A stretch of DNA of 64,000 bases from Malachius bipustulatus (GCA_910589415.1 OU342638.1:11448014-11512013), one strand, 5' to 3'. Numbered from the stretch's first letter, positions 11,003 through 20,618 are shown. Notes: generated by a model not told the origin, from the letters alone. Numbers and translations are program-made.

Positions 11003-11414
11003 CCTTGCTGTTAAACCAAGCTCTACTAAATAAATTCTACCCTAAGTTAAAATTATATATGAAAAAAATTACATTAGTTTTTTTTCTCTCTCTCCTTTTA
11101 ATCATTAACTTCTTACGAATAAAAAAAAAACTTAGCTGGATCAACTTGGATTCGAAAACCTTACCTTTCTCCTGAATTTGCGTTCTAGCCACTTGATCCG
11201 ATTAACTTTTAACACATGCTTGTATGAAACACGAATATAGCACGCTAATGACCCGAATCGGTGAACTTCGTTAAGCTCCGTTAAGCTCAGCCCCCGCCCC
11301 ACTCTGCCCCCGCTTAGCCCAGCCTCCGCCTCCGCTCATGCGCCGGAAGCGAAGTCGGCCATGTTGGGCGGATGAGGCCGAGTCGAGAAAATACGCGATG
11401 GTCGAATGCGACCA

Positions 11415-11604
11415 ATCAGATTCGAGAGATCCGCGCAGGACACGCCCGTTAGGCTGACGCGCATGCGCAAACAGGCTTGGTTCGACAGGGCGCATGCGTC
11501 GACAAGCTCAGGTTAGGTCTTGACACGCCCACTCCGCGCATGCGCTGCTGACCACGCCCACTTCGTGCCGTGCAGACTAGAACCCTTCTATTTCAACTAC
11601 TGAC
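11415..11604 (-). repeat. Right terminal inverted repeat of the 3.5-kb element
   Basis: Inverted partner of 8099-8290, ending CAACTACT. A minus-strand open frame at 11271-11495 is only the coding potential of this GC-rich repeat. Confidence 0.75.
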
Positions 11605-11649
11605 GTATTTCAACTAAAACCAAATATTAATACTTTAAAATGTCATATG

Positions 11650-12013
11650 AAATGCACAGCTGATGTTGATATACCTTCAAATGATTCCATAGCACCTACA
11701 TTAGGTTTTAGTCGTAAAAAATATGTTAAAAATGTAACTCATACATCTGATAAATCTTTTTACCAGTCAGTGCCTTATTCGTGGAATGTAACCTCAGGGT
11801 CTTATATTCAAGGAAAACCATCGCACTGTATATTCTCATTTTACCCTACTGTTACAGTAAGATTCAAAATTAATATATCACCACAAAATATTTTATATTT
11901 ACCGGTCACATACAATTAGAAACATAACTGTAATGATAGTTGACCAAGAAGGTTCTCTTGTGAATTTTCAAAAAGAAAACATAGCAATTGTATTACATTT
12001 AAAACCTTTGTAA
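11650..12013 (+). pseudogene. Putative minor capsid (single-jelly-roll-like) protein, frameshifted
   Basis: The first part (ATG at 11647) runs to a stop near 11920. The expected C-terminal strand (ITVMIVDQEGSLVNF, then a short hydrophobic tail) follows in a different frame and ends TAA at 12011-12013, so there is one frameshift near 11905. Recognisable features are an LGFSRKKY segment, a GSYIQGKPSHCIFSFYP loop and an ILYLPV strand, typical of a small beta-rich protein that precedes the capsid gene in insect Polinton-like elements. The stop is two bases before the next start, indicating a packed morphogenesis cassette. Confidence 0.5.
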
Positions 12014-12014
12014 A

Positions 12015-12161
12015 ATGGGTATAGTATTTACTCAAAAACAGTTTACAAATATATGTAAAAAACCTCGCCGCAATGCAGTTTTATCTGAAGAAAACATTCC
12101 CTTCCTAAAATCCCTAGGATTTAAAATTATAAAAGCTTCATCAACAATAATAGACACTTAG
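12015..12161 (+). CDS. 48-residue protein between the two capsid-type genes
   Basis: The start is MGIVFTQKQF, followed by a basic stretch (CKKPRRNA) and ENIPFLKSLGFKII. It begins one base after the TAA of the upstream gene and ends 27 bases before the capsid ATG at 12189. An N-terminal MG could be myristoylated, and the basic patch could bind DNA or capsid. I recognise the arrangement as recurrent but know no assigned function. Intact. Confidence 0.5.
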   Translation: MGIVFTQKQFTNICKKPRRNAVLSEENIPFLKSLGFKIIKASSTIIDT

Positions 12162-12188
12162 TCGTTCATGTTGACTGCAACTGTTAAC

Positions 12189-13400
12189 ATGGATATCTTT
12201 AATATTCAAGAAAAGTATCTCTTAGATAACACTATCAATAATTTAGAATACCGCAGCCACCGAAGCACATCTACAAGTTTTGATTACAATGATGAAATTC
12301 GCATTTCCGTCGAAGGTGATAGACCGACTCTGCCATGTATGAGTTATCTCTATATAGAAGGACAAGTCATAAAACCTGCTGATAATAAAGGTTCAAAACA
12401 AGTGAGTTTTGTAAACAATGGTATAAGTCACTTATTTAGTGAAATACGCTTTGAAATTAACGGTATACCTGTAGACACTACATCCAAAGTTGGAAAAACA
12501 TCCACTATTAAGGGTTATATATCGTTATCAAAAAATCAAGTAGCTGGTCTTCAAAATGCTAGTTGGAAACCTTACGGCTCATCTAAAACAGTACCTTTTG
12601 CTAGTGACGGATCCTTCAGCGCATGCATTCTTCTGTCTACCCAACAAGGTTTTTGTGAAGATTACAAGAAAATTATACTGAATATTAGACAAGAACTTGT
12701 TTTAATTCGCAGCAGTTCAGATGATAATGCATTATACCATATTAGTGAGAAAGGAAAAGTCGTTATTAATAAAATTCAATGGAAACTACCGCACGTGGTA
12801 GGAAATCTACAAAAAGAACTAGCTCTCAGCAAATATATTGAAAAAAATACAGATACACACGTTGCATTTAGATCGTGGGAACTTCATACTCTTAAAGATT
12901 TGACTCAAACAACTCATCACTCTTGGAACATAAAAAGTGTTAAAAAATCACAATCACCCTTATATGTTATTTTAGCTTTTCAAGTTGGTAGAGCTGGTGT
13001 ACTGACATCGGACACCAGTCATTTTGATGATACCTACATTAAAAATGTCAGCGTCTATTTAAACAGTATTAAGTATCCCTATGATAATATGCAAGTAAAT
13101 TTAGGGAAATATATGGTGGGTCCTCTGTATGAATTCTATAAAAATTTTCAACCATCCTATTATGGTAAAAATGCTGACCCTCTGTTCATGTGTGAAACCT
13201 TTATATCTGCTGCACCAATGTTTGTTATCGATACTTCTAAACAACCAGAAAATATAGCATTTCAAACTCAGTCTGTTAATGTTAGAATAGAATTAGAAGC
13301 GCATGCTAACATAAAAGCAAATACCACTGCGTACTGCCTTTTAATCTATGAGAGACAGTTTACATACAACCCTCTAACTAAATATGTTAAACAGCTATAA
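12189..13400 (+). CDS. Double-jelly-roll-like major capsid protein
   Basis: I prefer the ATG at 12189 (MDIFNIQEKYLL), 403 residues; an in-frame ATG at 12168 would add seven. The chain is beta-rich throughout: HRSTSTSFDYNDEIRISV near the N-terminus, FSEIRFEINGIPVD, a central HVAFRSWELHTL, then YPYDNM, FQPSYYGKNADPL, FVIDTSKQ and AYCLLIYERQF toward the end. The layout fits the short capsid protein of insect Polinton-like viruses; the fold is inferred, not computed. The frame is intact. C-terminal pieces of the same gene occur at 19078-19226, 46187-46383 and, more diverged, 38820-39203. The IIDFQAF gene follows 15 bases downstream. Confidence 0.65.
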   Translation: MDIFNIQEKYLLDNTINNLEYRSHRSTSTSFDYNDEIRISVEGDRPTLPCMSYLYIEGQVIKPADNKGSKQVSFVNNGISHLFSEIRFEINGIPVDTTSKVGKTSTIKGYISLSKNQVAGLQNASWKPYGSSKTVPFASDGSFSACILLSTQQGFCEDYKKIILNIRQELVLIRSSSDDNALYHISEKGKVVINKIQWKLPHVVGNLQKELALSKYIEKNTDTHVAFRSWELHTLKDLTQTTHHSWNIKSVKKSQSPLYVILAFQVGRAGVLTSDTSHFDDTYIKNVSVYLNSIKYPYDNMQVNLGKYMVGPLYEFYKNFQPSYYGKNADPLFMCETFISAAPMFVIDTSKQPENIAFQTQSVNVRIELEAHANIKANTTAYCLLIYERQFTYNPLTKYVKQL

Positions 13401-13415
13401 TTATGTCTTATAATT

Positions 13416-13880
13416 ATGTCTGAGCCTACCATAGCTAACAGTCTAATTATTGACTTTCAAGCATTTAAAGTAGAAAACAATAAATATCTAGTTAAGGAAC
13501 TGGCTGGTTATGATGGTAAAAAATATTTCATTACGTATTCAAATCACCCTATGGATTACAAACTTTACATTTTGACGTGCAAAAACAAGTTAAGTGGCTA
13601 GCTGCTAATCATCACTGTATAAATTGGGATACTGGTGTTACCCCTATATATAAATTAGGTGACATACTTCGACATGTAACGAAAGATGTTGACGTGATTT
13701 ATGTAAAAGGTGAAGAAAAAGCTCAATTTTTAAAACAGTTTTTAAAGGTCAGCTTTTAATTTAGAAAATTTGCCTGCAATTGTACCTCAGAAACCTACTT
13801 GTTTTAATCATACAAAAACTCCGTGTGTGTGTGCATTAACTAATGTATATTTTTTATATGAAAACCTTATGATGCAATAA
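13416..13880 (+). pseudogene. IIDFQAF protein, copy with two frameshifts
   Basis: The intact relative is at 46386-46853. Here a run of A at about 13518 is one base shorter, so the frame is lost after GYDGKK, and a second lesion lies near 13750 (AAGGTCAGC where the intact copy has AAGGTTTCAG). Open pieces remain at 13416-13601 and 13577-13759. Both lesions are shared by the copy at 19228. The downstream motif PCVCALTNVYFLYENL is still readable to the stop at 13878. Confidence 0.65.
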
Positions 13881-13989
13881 ACTGTTTTTCAAATATGTTG
13901 TTTTTCATTAGATCTGTCTGTATTTTAGTATTTCTTTAGATAACATTTTATCGGTTTTAGCTGTATTATTCATCAGAGCTGTTTGTACA

Positions 13990-14225
13990 GCATTCCACCC
14001 CCAGGTAAGGTTTATATTAATTCCATATGTTGTTCTAATTCACTTTCTTCAGCCGGTGCTACGTCAGCGCAATTTAACGTTTCTGCTGGTAGCAGCAAAA
14101 AAACCGTGGGGGATGGTGTGCTACAACAGTGACGTTGAGGATATAGATGGTGGTGGCTACCTCATAGTGGTGCGTCGCCTTGGCTCAAATATATTTTATT
14201 ATCAACATTTTGGTACGTTATATGG
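13990..14225 (+). pseudogene. Four-exon small protein, truncated copy
   Basis: The acceptor and second exon (from CCGGTGCTACG to CATTTTG followed by a GTACGT donor) match the copies at 19865 and 47026. The short third and fourth exons are missing, because the sequence diverges after about 14260. Probably non-functional. Confidence 0.5.
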
Positions 14226-14264
14226 AGTTGTTTGTATAATTAATTATTTTTTTTATTTTTTATA

Positions 14265-14960
14265 GTAGTTAAACAGTACCGATACTGGACCAGTTAATCC
14301 AGTGTCGGTAGTAAATTTACTCGACTATTTTTGTTACCAAGCTGGTCCAAATTCGGTAACAAAAACTGTATCGACTCTGGACCAAGGCGGTAATAAATTG
14401 ACTCGACTATTATGGTTAATTTGTATGGTCTAGAATTGATACAGGTTATTTACGAGGGGCTTTTAGACATCCAAAAGAGCTTTGACCATGATTTGGATGA
14501 TATTAGGGCCCATCCTAGCCGGAATTGGTCCCGCCCGGTCTATAATGGTAGTCGGCTGATGATCCAGGCGAATTGGGGGGTGGTTGTTTGCTGAAAAAAT
14601 CATATTTTGATTCGAGCCTTCATGTTAATAAAATTTCAATTATTCTGCACAACCGTGTATATCGGTGATTGAATCAATAAGATGCAATTAGATCGTAAAT
14701 AGAACTGCACCTATCAATATGCAAATGGATTAAATTGCAACGGAATATGACCATAATATATATATAATTCTTTATTAAGAAACTGTTTAGTTATAAATAC
14801 TAAATTGCCATTAAGACATAGTATTATTATAATATATAATAATATATAATAATATATAATATATAACATATTATTGATACAAGTGAAAGGAAAATGTCAA
14901 TCGGTGTAATAAATGCATACAAATTAATGCAACTATGATTATGCAATCTATGCAGTTATC
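14265..14960. other. No gene seen; AT-rich spacer with short repeats
   Basis: The block contains loosely repeated TCGACT and GGACCA strings around 14290-14420, and a near-perfect AATATATAATAT run at about 14825-14870. No coding region is supported. Confidence 0.4.
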
Positions 14961-15027
14961 AAGTAATAGGATGTACTTACAGATGTGGGTCGTTGTAATG
15001 GGAAAATAGGTATGCGAGTAGGTTTGG

Positions 15028-15062
15028 TATAAATAGGGAAAATTTATATACTGCAAATCAGT
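15028..15062 (+). promoter_or_regulatory. TATA box plus initiator for the 15.2-kb small protein
   Basis: TATAAATA at 15028-15035 and TCAGT at 15058-15062 place the likely start A at 15060, 32 bases downstream. Confidence 0.6.
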
Positions 15063-15232
15063 AACTCTCTAAGAAAATAATCAACTGTTGGCGGTAAGCA
15101 TGTATTTACTTATTATTATGTAATTTTAATGTTTCATTAGAGGGGAGAATAGTATATGAGTCGGAGTACGAGTGCAGTTATTCAACTTGTTTAGTAAACT
15201 TGAACAAGAACTTACCAATAAGCTAAATCAAC

Positions 15233-15553
15233 ATGTCATCATCATCATCAGCAGCCTCAACTACTTTGTTGAAAAAATTAAATTCATGTGGAAGTGCATG
15301 GAGTAAGACGAGGGAGTTGGAAGTAGGAAAGAAATACAAAATTAGAAATATGAAGACCCTACAGACTCAATATGGGGTAAGTATTATAGTTGAAATCGAT
15401 AATTTTGACTGCCCCGTCTTATTGCCAAAAAGATTTTCGGAATTAATCGCAGATCTAGACAATTTAAATGAGGCATTTAAAAAAGAAAATTATTTTATTC
15501 AGACGGAGCCTGAAACTAACAAAACAATTCCTGTAAAATTTTTCAAAGAATAG
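15233..15553 (+). CDS. Small recurrent protein, diverged intact copy
   Basis: This encodes 106 residues starting MSSSSSAAST, with a Ser/Ala-rich leader, then CGSAWSKTRELEVGKKYKI, TQYGVSIIVEID, CPVLLPKRF and an acidic-basic C-terminus TEPETNKTIPVKFFKE. It is clearly the same family as 192-491 but differs at many positions, while the reading frame is maintained. It precedes the tail-anchored gene, as in units A and B, so the pairing is ancient. Function unknown; nucleic-acid binding is a guess. Confidence 0.65.
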   Translation: MSSSSSAASTTLLKKLNSCGSAWSKTRELEVGKKYKIRNMKTLQTQYGVSIIVEIDNFDCPVLLPKRFSELIADLDNLNEAFKKENYFIQTEPETNKTIPVKFFKE

Positions 15554-15846
15554 ATTAACTTATTTTATTGGTGTTGGGATATTTTATTGGTGTTAGGATG
15601 AGTAAATTAAGATTTTAAATTCGAATTATCTTTTTAATTACTTGATGTTTTGTATCATAGCATAGACAAGAACGAATGAAGAAATTGAAAAAAAATATTA
15701 CTAAAGTGATGCAGCAAATAAATACGAAAAAATTATATTATGAAACTTTAATTGAATTAATTAATTTAAAAATATAGTTTTTGCTTTCAATATATAGATA
15801 TAACATTTTAAAGAATGTTTATTTCCAAAAGTTATTTCAAAGATAA

Positions 15847-16320
15847 ATGATCACTATGAACATATTATCCTTTTTCTTCATTGCAAATGTGGTTAATGAA
15901 ACACTATTTTCAACAAGACCGGATGAAGCAAAAGAATGTTATTTAACGATTAAAGTCGTTAAATAACGACTTTAATTAAATAATTAAAAAAGTTATGAGT
16001 CCTGCGGGCCAGAAGATTGGACCCGAATGGAAGTGGGCGTCATTGGTTACATACCAGTTTGCATGTATAATTTTATTAATAATAATAATTCTGATATGTA
16101 TGTTCTAAGATTTAAAATAAGGTATTTCATGAAAAATGGTAGTTTTGTATTTAATGAAAACTGGCACACTGTATTATATAATGTAACAAACTTTGAAAAA
16201 TATGTTCAGAGTATGAAGAATAATTCGAGCTCAGATCATATTCAGATTATTGTTGTATCCATTTTGCTGCTAAGCGTCTTAGGTATTTTTTGTTATTTTA
16301 CTGTAAAAAATAGGTTATGA
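15847..16320 (+). pseudogene. Tail-anchored membrane protein, broken by a short palindrome
   Basis: The N-terminus reads MITMNILSFFFIANVVNE then FSTRPDEAKECYL, and is cut by a stop inside an AT-rich palindrome (about 15939-15983). The rest (EDWTRMEVG..GYIPVC, IRYFM, WHTVLYNVT) resumes at about 16000 and ends with the transmembrane helix IVVSILLLSVLGIFCYF and a basic tail. The palindrome replaces the region between ATRPD and EDW of the paralogues, suggesting insertion of a small hairpin or template-switch repair. Confidence 0.55.
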
Positions 16321-16525
16321 ATGAAACATTTAGTAACAAGTGTATGATTTTTATTTCAATAGAATTTTAATTTACATAATATTTGTGTAATATATCAGTA
16401 AGTCCAACCACTCAGCTGAAATCTTATTCCTCCTCTTCTTTTCAAAACGTGAGTTATAATTCGGGTCCCACAAGGTTATATTTATAAATGATTAGATTTA
16501 TCAATCCAGGAGGTTTGGTTTAGCC

Positions 16526-17401
16526 CTACCATTTGACTAGGACCTTATTACCCCTCCTTTTCAAAACCTTTTCAACAAGAAAAATATCAGGATGTTTAGT
16601 TCTCTGGAGCTCAAATTCGTAGAATCCTCCTTGAATAATGTTTCCATTTTCATCTTTTAAAATATAAGTAGTAGGATTAGTCAGTTGAATTTTATGTATC
16701 GTGAACAATTCATTGGACCAGTTTGGAGTATACCCTTTAAAAAATGCCTCTCGATATTTACTGACCCGTACATGATCTCCTAAGGAAAACTTTGTGAAAG
16801 GTGAAGCAATTTTAATGTTATTATATGCTGTGCTCAAAATCTGTTTCTCATTTTTCTTATTTACATCTATCGGTTTTACTCCTATAGTCCTGTGTATTGT
16901 ATTGTTGTATTTATTAATGATTTCAGGAAGCAATTTCAACCATTTGTATGATCCTTGATAGCTAAATTCTTTCCACATTAGTGATTTCAAAGTTCTATTG
17001 GCTCTTTCTACTATTGAAGCCTTCTTAGTGCTAAATGATGAATAATGATTTATTCCATATTTTTTCATCAAATTAGAAAATTGCGAATTGAAAAATTCTT
17101 TCCCCATGTCGGTTTGTAAATTCTTGGGAGTATATTCTAATGTTTTGAGGATTTGATTCATAGCAGTAGTAATTTCTAGTGCAGATTTGTTCTTAACCGG
17201 TAAGGCCCAAACAAATTTACTAAATGCATTAATAACAACCAATATGTATTTGAAACCGTGATTCTGTTTAGAAAATTTAATCATCTCAACAAGGTCTGCT
17301 TGAAATAAGTCATATAAGCCTTTAATAATCACCCTTCTTCTCTTAAAATTTTTTCGGGCAGGTTTATGAAGTTCATGTATAACTTCTCTCTTAATATCCA
17401 T
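16526..17401 (-). CDS. Polinton/Maverick-type DDE integrase
   Basis: This encodes 291 residues. The core has the retroviral-integrase arrangement: D36 (FQADLVEM), D98 (LQTDMGKEF) and E132 (SIVERANRT), spacing D-x33-E. After the core come IHRTIGVKPIDV, a DHVRVSKY strand (SH3-like DNA-binding barrel) and the start of a chromodomain (VEKVLKRRGNKVLVKW). The chromodomain is cut by a TAG right after VKW; related sequence continues in broken frame toward 16480, so the protein is truncated at its targeting domain. The catalytic residues are all present. Its ATG overlaps the stop of the upstream gene as TAATG. It would insert the element with a 6-bp duplication. Confidence 0.8.
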   Translation of the reverse strand: MDIKREVIHELHKPARKNFKRRRVIIKGLYDLFQADLVEMIKFSKQNHGFKYILVVINAFSKFVWALPVKNKSALEITTAMNQILKTLEYTPKNLQTDMGKEFFNSQFSNLMKKYGINHYSSFSTKKASIVERANRTLKSLMWKEFSYQGSYKWLKLLPEIINKYNNTIHRTIGVKPIDVNKKNEKQILSTAYNNIKIASPFTKFSLGDHVRVSKYREAFFKGYTPNWSNELFTIHKIQLTNPTTYILKDENGNIIQGGFYEFELQRTKHPDIFLVEKVLKRRGNKVLVKW

Positions 17402-17667
17402 TACAATCTAATGATCAACTGAACAAATATTCTTGGTTCCGGAGCAACTAAAGACACAGGTATAAACTTAATCTTATCTCCAGTTTGCAGATGTTGCGAT
17501 ATTAAACTTTCTGCAGTATATTCATTTTTATTTAAAAATATTCTCAAGTCATGGGGGTGAGCTTGTACATGTGATATAACACCTTCAGGTAAAATGAAAT
17601 TAAACAAGTTAAGTCCTGTTGCAAAATTCGTATTTATTCTTATTCCAGTTTGCCGAGGGTATAACAC
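17401..17667 (-). CDS. Unknown small protein upstream of integrase
   Basis: The open frame has no ATG at its left limit (GTG at 17667, stop just before), so the true 5' exon or start may be lost or spliced. The visible chain reads LYPRQTGIRINTNFATG, LPEGVISHVQAHPHD, YTAESLISQHLQTGD and ends LIIRL. It is beta-rich. Its TAA shares one base with the integrase ATG, which suggests coupled translation. I recognise it as recurrent beside such integrases but know no function. Confidence 0.5.
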   Translation of the reverse strand: MLYPRQTGIRINTNFATGLNLFNFILPEGVISHVQAHPHDLRIFLNKNEYTAESLISQHLQTGDKIKFIPVSLVAPEPRIFVQLIIRL

Positions 17668-17813
17668 TTATATAACTATCAGAAGACTTTGCTTTGGGTA
17701 GTTTTCAAATTTGTTTATCTGCATATTTTTTCAAATGATGAGACTGCAAGTGTCGACCGAATTTATCGACACTCATTTTTAAAATGAAAAAAAAATTGAA
17801 AAGGTATACGTTT

Positions 17814-18341
17814 TTATTGAATAACATTGGCCTCCTTTAATTCTTCAATAATACTATTTATCTCATTATTATGGGCATCACTCCCGGCCGATTGCGATGC
17901 AGTTAAAAGATTCAATCGATCAACCAACTCGTTTGGATCGTCCCAAAAAACATAATCTATAGGGTTTTCGTCATATTTCATAACCATTCCTCGTCCGCTC
18001 GTGGATGGTATGCGAAGTTGAATTGCTCTTTCTCGAGCCATCTTCCTTTCGTTTCTATCCATGACTGACAATATTCGTTTTATCACAAATTTATATTTGC
18101 TTCCTCTGTTTCCGGCAACTTGCTCATTAGAATCAAAATTTCTCTTGTGTGCATTACTAAGTATTAATATTTCTCCAAAATGTTTCAAATCGCTTTCGGT
18201 ATATTTTGTTTCGTGAGGGTAAGTCTTAAAGATTAGCTCATATAAACCAGGAGTACCCGTATACTTTTTTCCCTCTATTATTATATCACTGCCATCAAAG
18301 TTCAATTCGGAAGCACCAAAATATAATTTATCTGTTTCCAT
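17814..18341 (-). CDS. Unknown 175-residue protein of the integrase cluster
   Basis: It starts with a clean ATG (METDKLYFGASELNF) followed by IIIEGKKYTGTPGLYELIF, YTESDLKHFGEILIL, a GNRGSKYKFV basic patch and an acidic C-terminus (IIEELKEANVIQ). The pattern 'small beta segment, TPGLYELIF, then a basic patch' recurs in insect Polinton-like elements before the integrase genes. No enzyme motif is visible. The frame is intact. Confidence 0.5.
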   Translation of the reverse strand: METDKLYFGASELNFDGSDIIIEGKKYTGTPGLYELIFKTYPHETKYTESDLKHFGEILILSNAHKRNFDSNEQVAGNRGSKYKFVIKRILSVMDRNERKMARERAIQLRIPSTSGRGMVMKYDENPIDYVFWDDPNELVDRLNLLTASQSAGSDAHNNEINSIIEELKEANVIQ

Positions 18342-18434
18342 GTTATGTCTAAGGTAATGATGACTAGCGACTCAACCTACGACCCTTGTTGTCTTTTACT
18401 GTCTCATGCTCTCAACGACTATTTTTCTCCTCTA

Positions 18435-19048
18435 AAGCCGGCCACTCACGGTACTGCGGCGCAGTACAATTTGGTTGGATTCGACAAGATCGTACGATAT
18501 TTGATAGTGTGTGTCTACGACCGACGAAGTCGGACCGAGTTGGATCGACTCGTCTTTCATTCAACTGCAGCAGTACAATTTTGTCGGATCGCATGCAATT
18601 GGATATGAATTGGAGCGTGTGTGGCGATGGCCGGCAAAATCATACAACAAAGTACGTGCTTACGTGCTTATTAGCTGTTTATTTCAATAAATTTGGGGTT
18701 TTTAATATAAAGATATGTCTAGTAAATATAATATTTTTTTTAAAGGAGTTTTTTGTAATATATAAACATTTTGATTCAATAACAATTTATTTATTTTTAG
18801 CAACCATTCCTTGCATCAACATTTTCGATTAGTATATTATCTTTTCTTTCATTTTTTGATTTATGAACACAAATTACAGCTGCTGCTAATTACAAATTTT
18901 TCTCATTGTCCGACGTCTCTACTCGACGAGAACTGCCCAATACTGCACGGTTGGATAGTGAGTGGCCGTATACAATTGTCTGCGAAGTTGTACAATTTCG
19001 TAGTACGATCCTGCCGTACTGCGCTGCAGTATAGTGAGTGGCCGGCTT
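18435..19048. mobile_element. MITE with AAGCCGGCCACTCAC ends
   Basis: Left AAGCCGGCCACTCAC (18435-18449) is mirrored by GTGAGTGGCCGGCTT at 19034-19048. Sub-terminal arms (GTACTGCGGCGCAGTAC and GTACTGCGCTGCAGTA) are also inverted. There is no protein; open frames inside are artefacts of the repeats. The flanks share TAA-like bases. Confidence 0.75.
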
Positions 19049-19077
19049 AAGGGTTAAATAGTTCGTTTCACAGAAAA

Positions 19078-19226
19078 TATAGCATTTCAAACTCAGTCTG
19101 TTAATGTTAGAATAGAATTAGAAGCGCATGCTAACATAATAGCAAATACTACTGCGTACTGCCTTTTAATCTATGAGAGACAGTTTACATACAACCCTCT
19201 AACTAAATATGTTAAACAGCTATAAT
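19078..19226 (+). pseudogene. C-terminal fragment of the major capsid gene
   Basis: It resumes at ..ENIAFQTQSVNVRIELE.. and ends KYVKQL, matching the last ~48 codons of the gene at 12189-13400. The N-terminal 350 residues are absent; the left border is a few bases right of the MITE. Confidence 0.8.
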
Positions 19227-19227
19227 T

Positions 19228-19692
19228 ATGTCTGAGCCTACCATAGCTAACAGTCTAATTATTGACTTTCAAGCATTTAAAGTAGAAAACAATAAATATC
19301 TAGTTAAGGAACTGGCTGGTTATGATGGTAAAAAATATTTCATTACGTATTCAAATCACCCTATGCATTACAAACTTTACCTTTTGACGTGCAAAAACAA
19401 GTTAAGTGGCTAGCTGCTAATCATCACTGTATAAATTGGGATACTGGTGTTACCCCTATATATAAATTAGGTGACATACTTCGACATGTAACGAAAGATG
19501 TTGACGTGATTTATGTAAAAGGTGAAGAAAAAGCTCAATTTTTAAAACAGTTTTTAAAGGTCAGCTTTTAATTTAGAAAATTTGCCTGCAATTGTACCTC
19601 AGAAACCTACTTGTTTTAATCATACAAAAACTCCGTGTGTGTGTGCATTAACTAATGTATATTTTTTATATGAAAACCTTATGATGCAATAA
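19228..19692 (+). pseudogene. IIDFQAF protein, second frameshifted copy
   Basis: It is nearly identical to 13416-13880 and carries the same two lesions (short A run after GYDGK and the AAGGTCAGC change). The shared lesions show that both derive from one already broken parent, while 46386-46853 descends from an unbroken one. Confidence 0.7.
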
Positions 19693-19864
19693 ACTGTTTT
19701 TCAAATATGTTGTTTTTCATTAGATCTGTCTGTATTTTAGTATTTCTTTAGATAACATTTTATCGGTTTTAGCTGTATTATTCATCAGAGCTGTTTGTAC
19801 AGCATTCCACCCCCAGGTAAGGTTTATATTAATTCCATATGTTGTTCTAATTCACTTTTTTCAG

Positions 19865-20177
19865 CCGGTGCTACGTCAGCGCAATTTACCGTTTCGGCTG
19901 GTAGCAGCAAAAAAACCGTGGGGGTTGGTGTGCTACAACGGTGACGTTGAGGATATAGTTGGTGGTGGCTACCTCATAGTGGTGCGTCGCCTTGGCTCAA
20001 ATATATTTTATTATCAACATTTTGGTATGTAATATGGAGTTGTTTGTATAATTAATTATTTATTTTTATTTTTTATAGATGATCCTCCTCCAAATTTGGA
20101 TTGTATGTATTTTTTATATGTATTTTTACAACTATTAAAAAAAAAATTTTTCAGATTACAATGAGGATATTTTATAG
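19865..20177 (+). pseudogene. Four-exon small protein, exons 2-4
   Basis: Exon 2 is 19865-20034, exon 3 is 20079-20102 (24 bases, DDPPPNLD region) and exon 4 is 20155-20177 (ends YNEDIL stop). Donors GTATGT and acceptors TTATAG and TTTCAG are intact and all introns are phase 1. The first exon cannot be placed with confidence. Same layout as 47026-47336. Confidence 0.5.
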
Positions 20178-20270
20178 TTTTTTAAGTTTTATAATAATTT
20201 AGATAAAGGTTAAAGTTATTTGTTATTGTATGGTTAAAATAATAAAAAATAAAATAATTTATTTCTGCTT

Positions 20271-20618
20271 TTATTCTTCTACATCGTCGTAAAAATTATA
20301 ATATATAAATGGAGTATTTTCATTAAGTGCTAACATTTCATTATAATATCTACCCTTAGTATAACACCCTGTTGTATATTCATATATGTAATCTGATAAA
20401 TATACGTTTAATGCAGCTATTATGGCTCTATCATGAGTAAATTGTATTTACAACACATCACCCTCTATAACATTTCGTAGAATAATTTCATGATAGAAAT
20501 AATATACCGACTTTATACTTATAGATATATATACTTGATTATCAATAATATCTATTTTTTCAAGGTTGAAATCTTGATTTCCTACATCTATTACTAACAT
20601 ATATTCACATTCCATTAT
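20271..20618 (-). pseudogene. Copy of the 114-residue minus-strand gene, broken
   Basis: It aligns with 47428-47772. The C-terminal part (TPFIYYNFYDDVEE end) and the N-terminal MECEYMLVIDVGN are present, but a stop or frame change interrupts the centre (around 20449, where the intact copy has GTATTTGCAAC and this one GTATTTACAAC). Not expected to make the full product. Confidence 0.5.

Larger units (their letters stand above)
8099..11604. mobile_element. 3.5-kb element with GCGCATGCGC-rich terminal inverted repeats
   Basis: The left end (8099 onward, AGTAGTTAAAATAGAAGGG) and the right end (to 11604, CCCTTCTATTTCAACTACT) are inverted copies for about 190 bases, rich in GCGCATGCGC and GACAGGGCGCATGCG motifs and far more GC-rich than their surroundings. 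The AG...CT termini match Polinton convention. Flanking hexamers (ATCCTG and GACGTA) differ, so a target duplication is not visible and rearrangement after insertion is likely. Contents: a foldback MITE, a small-protein gene and one minus-strand open frame. Confidence 0.6.

Noticed and set aside
11271..11495. 74-codon minus-strand open frame
   Set aside because: Coding potential of the GC-rich terminal repeat and its edge; mirrored in part at 8099-8290.
8099..18345. One large Polinton joining the 3.5-kb element, capsid cassette and integrase cluster
   Set aside because: The AG...CT ends at 8099 and 11604 face each other and enclose only 3.5 kb, and no second pair of ends surrounds 11605-18345.
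18345..19090. Several open frames on both strands
   Set aside because: They lie in the MITE arms and share no recognisable protein features.
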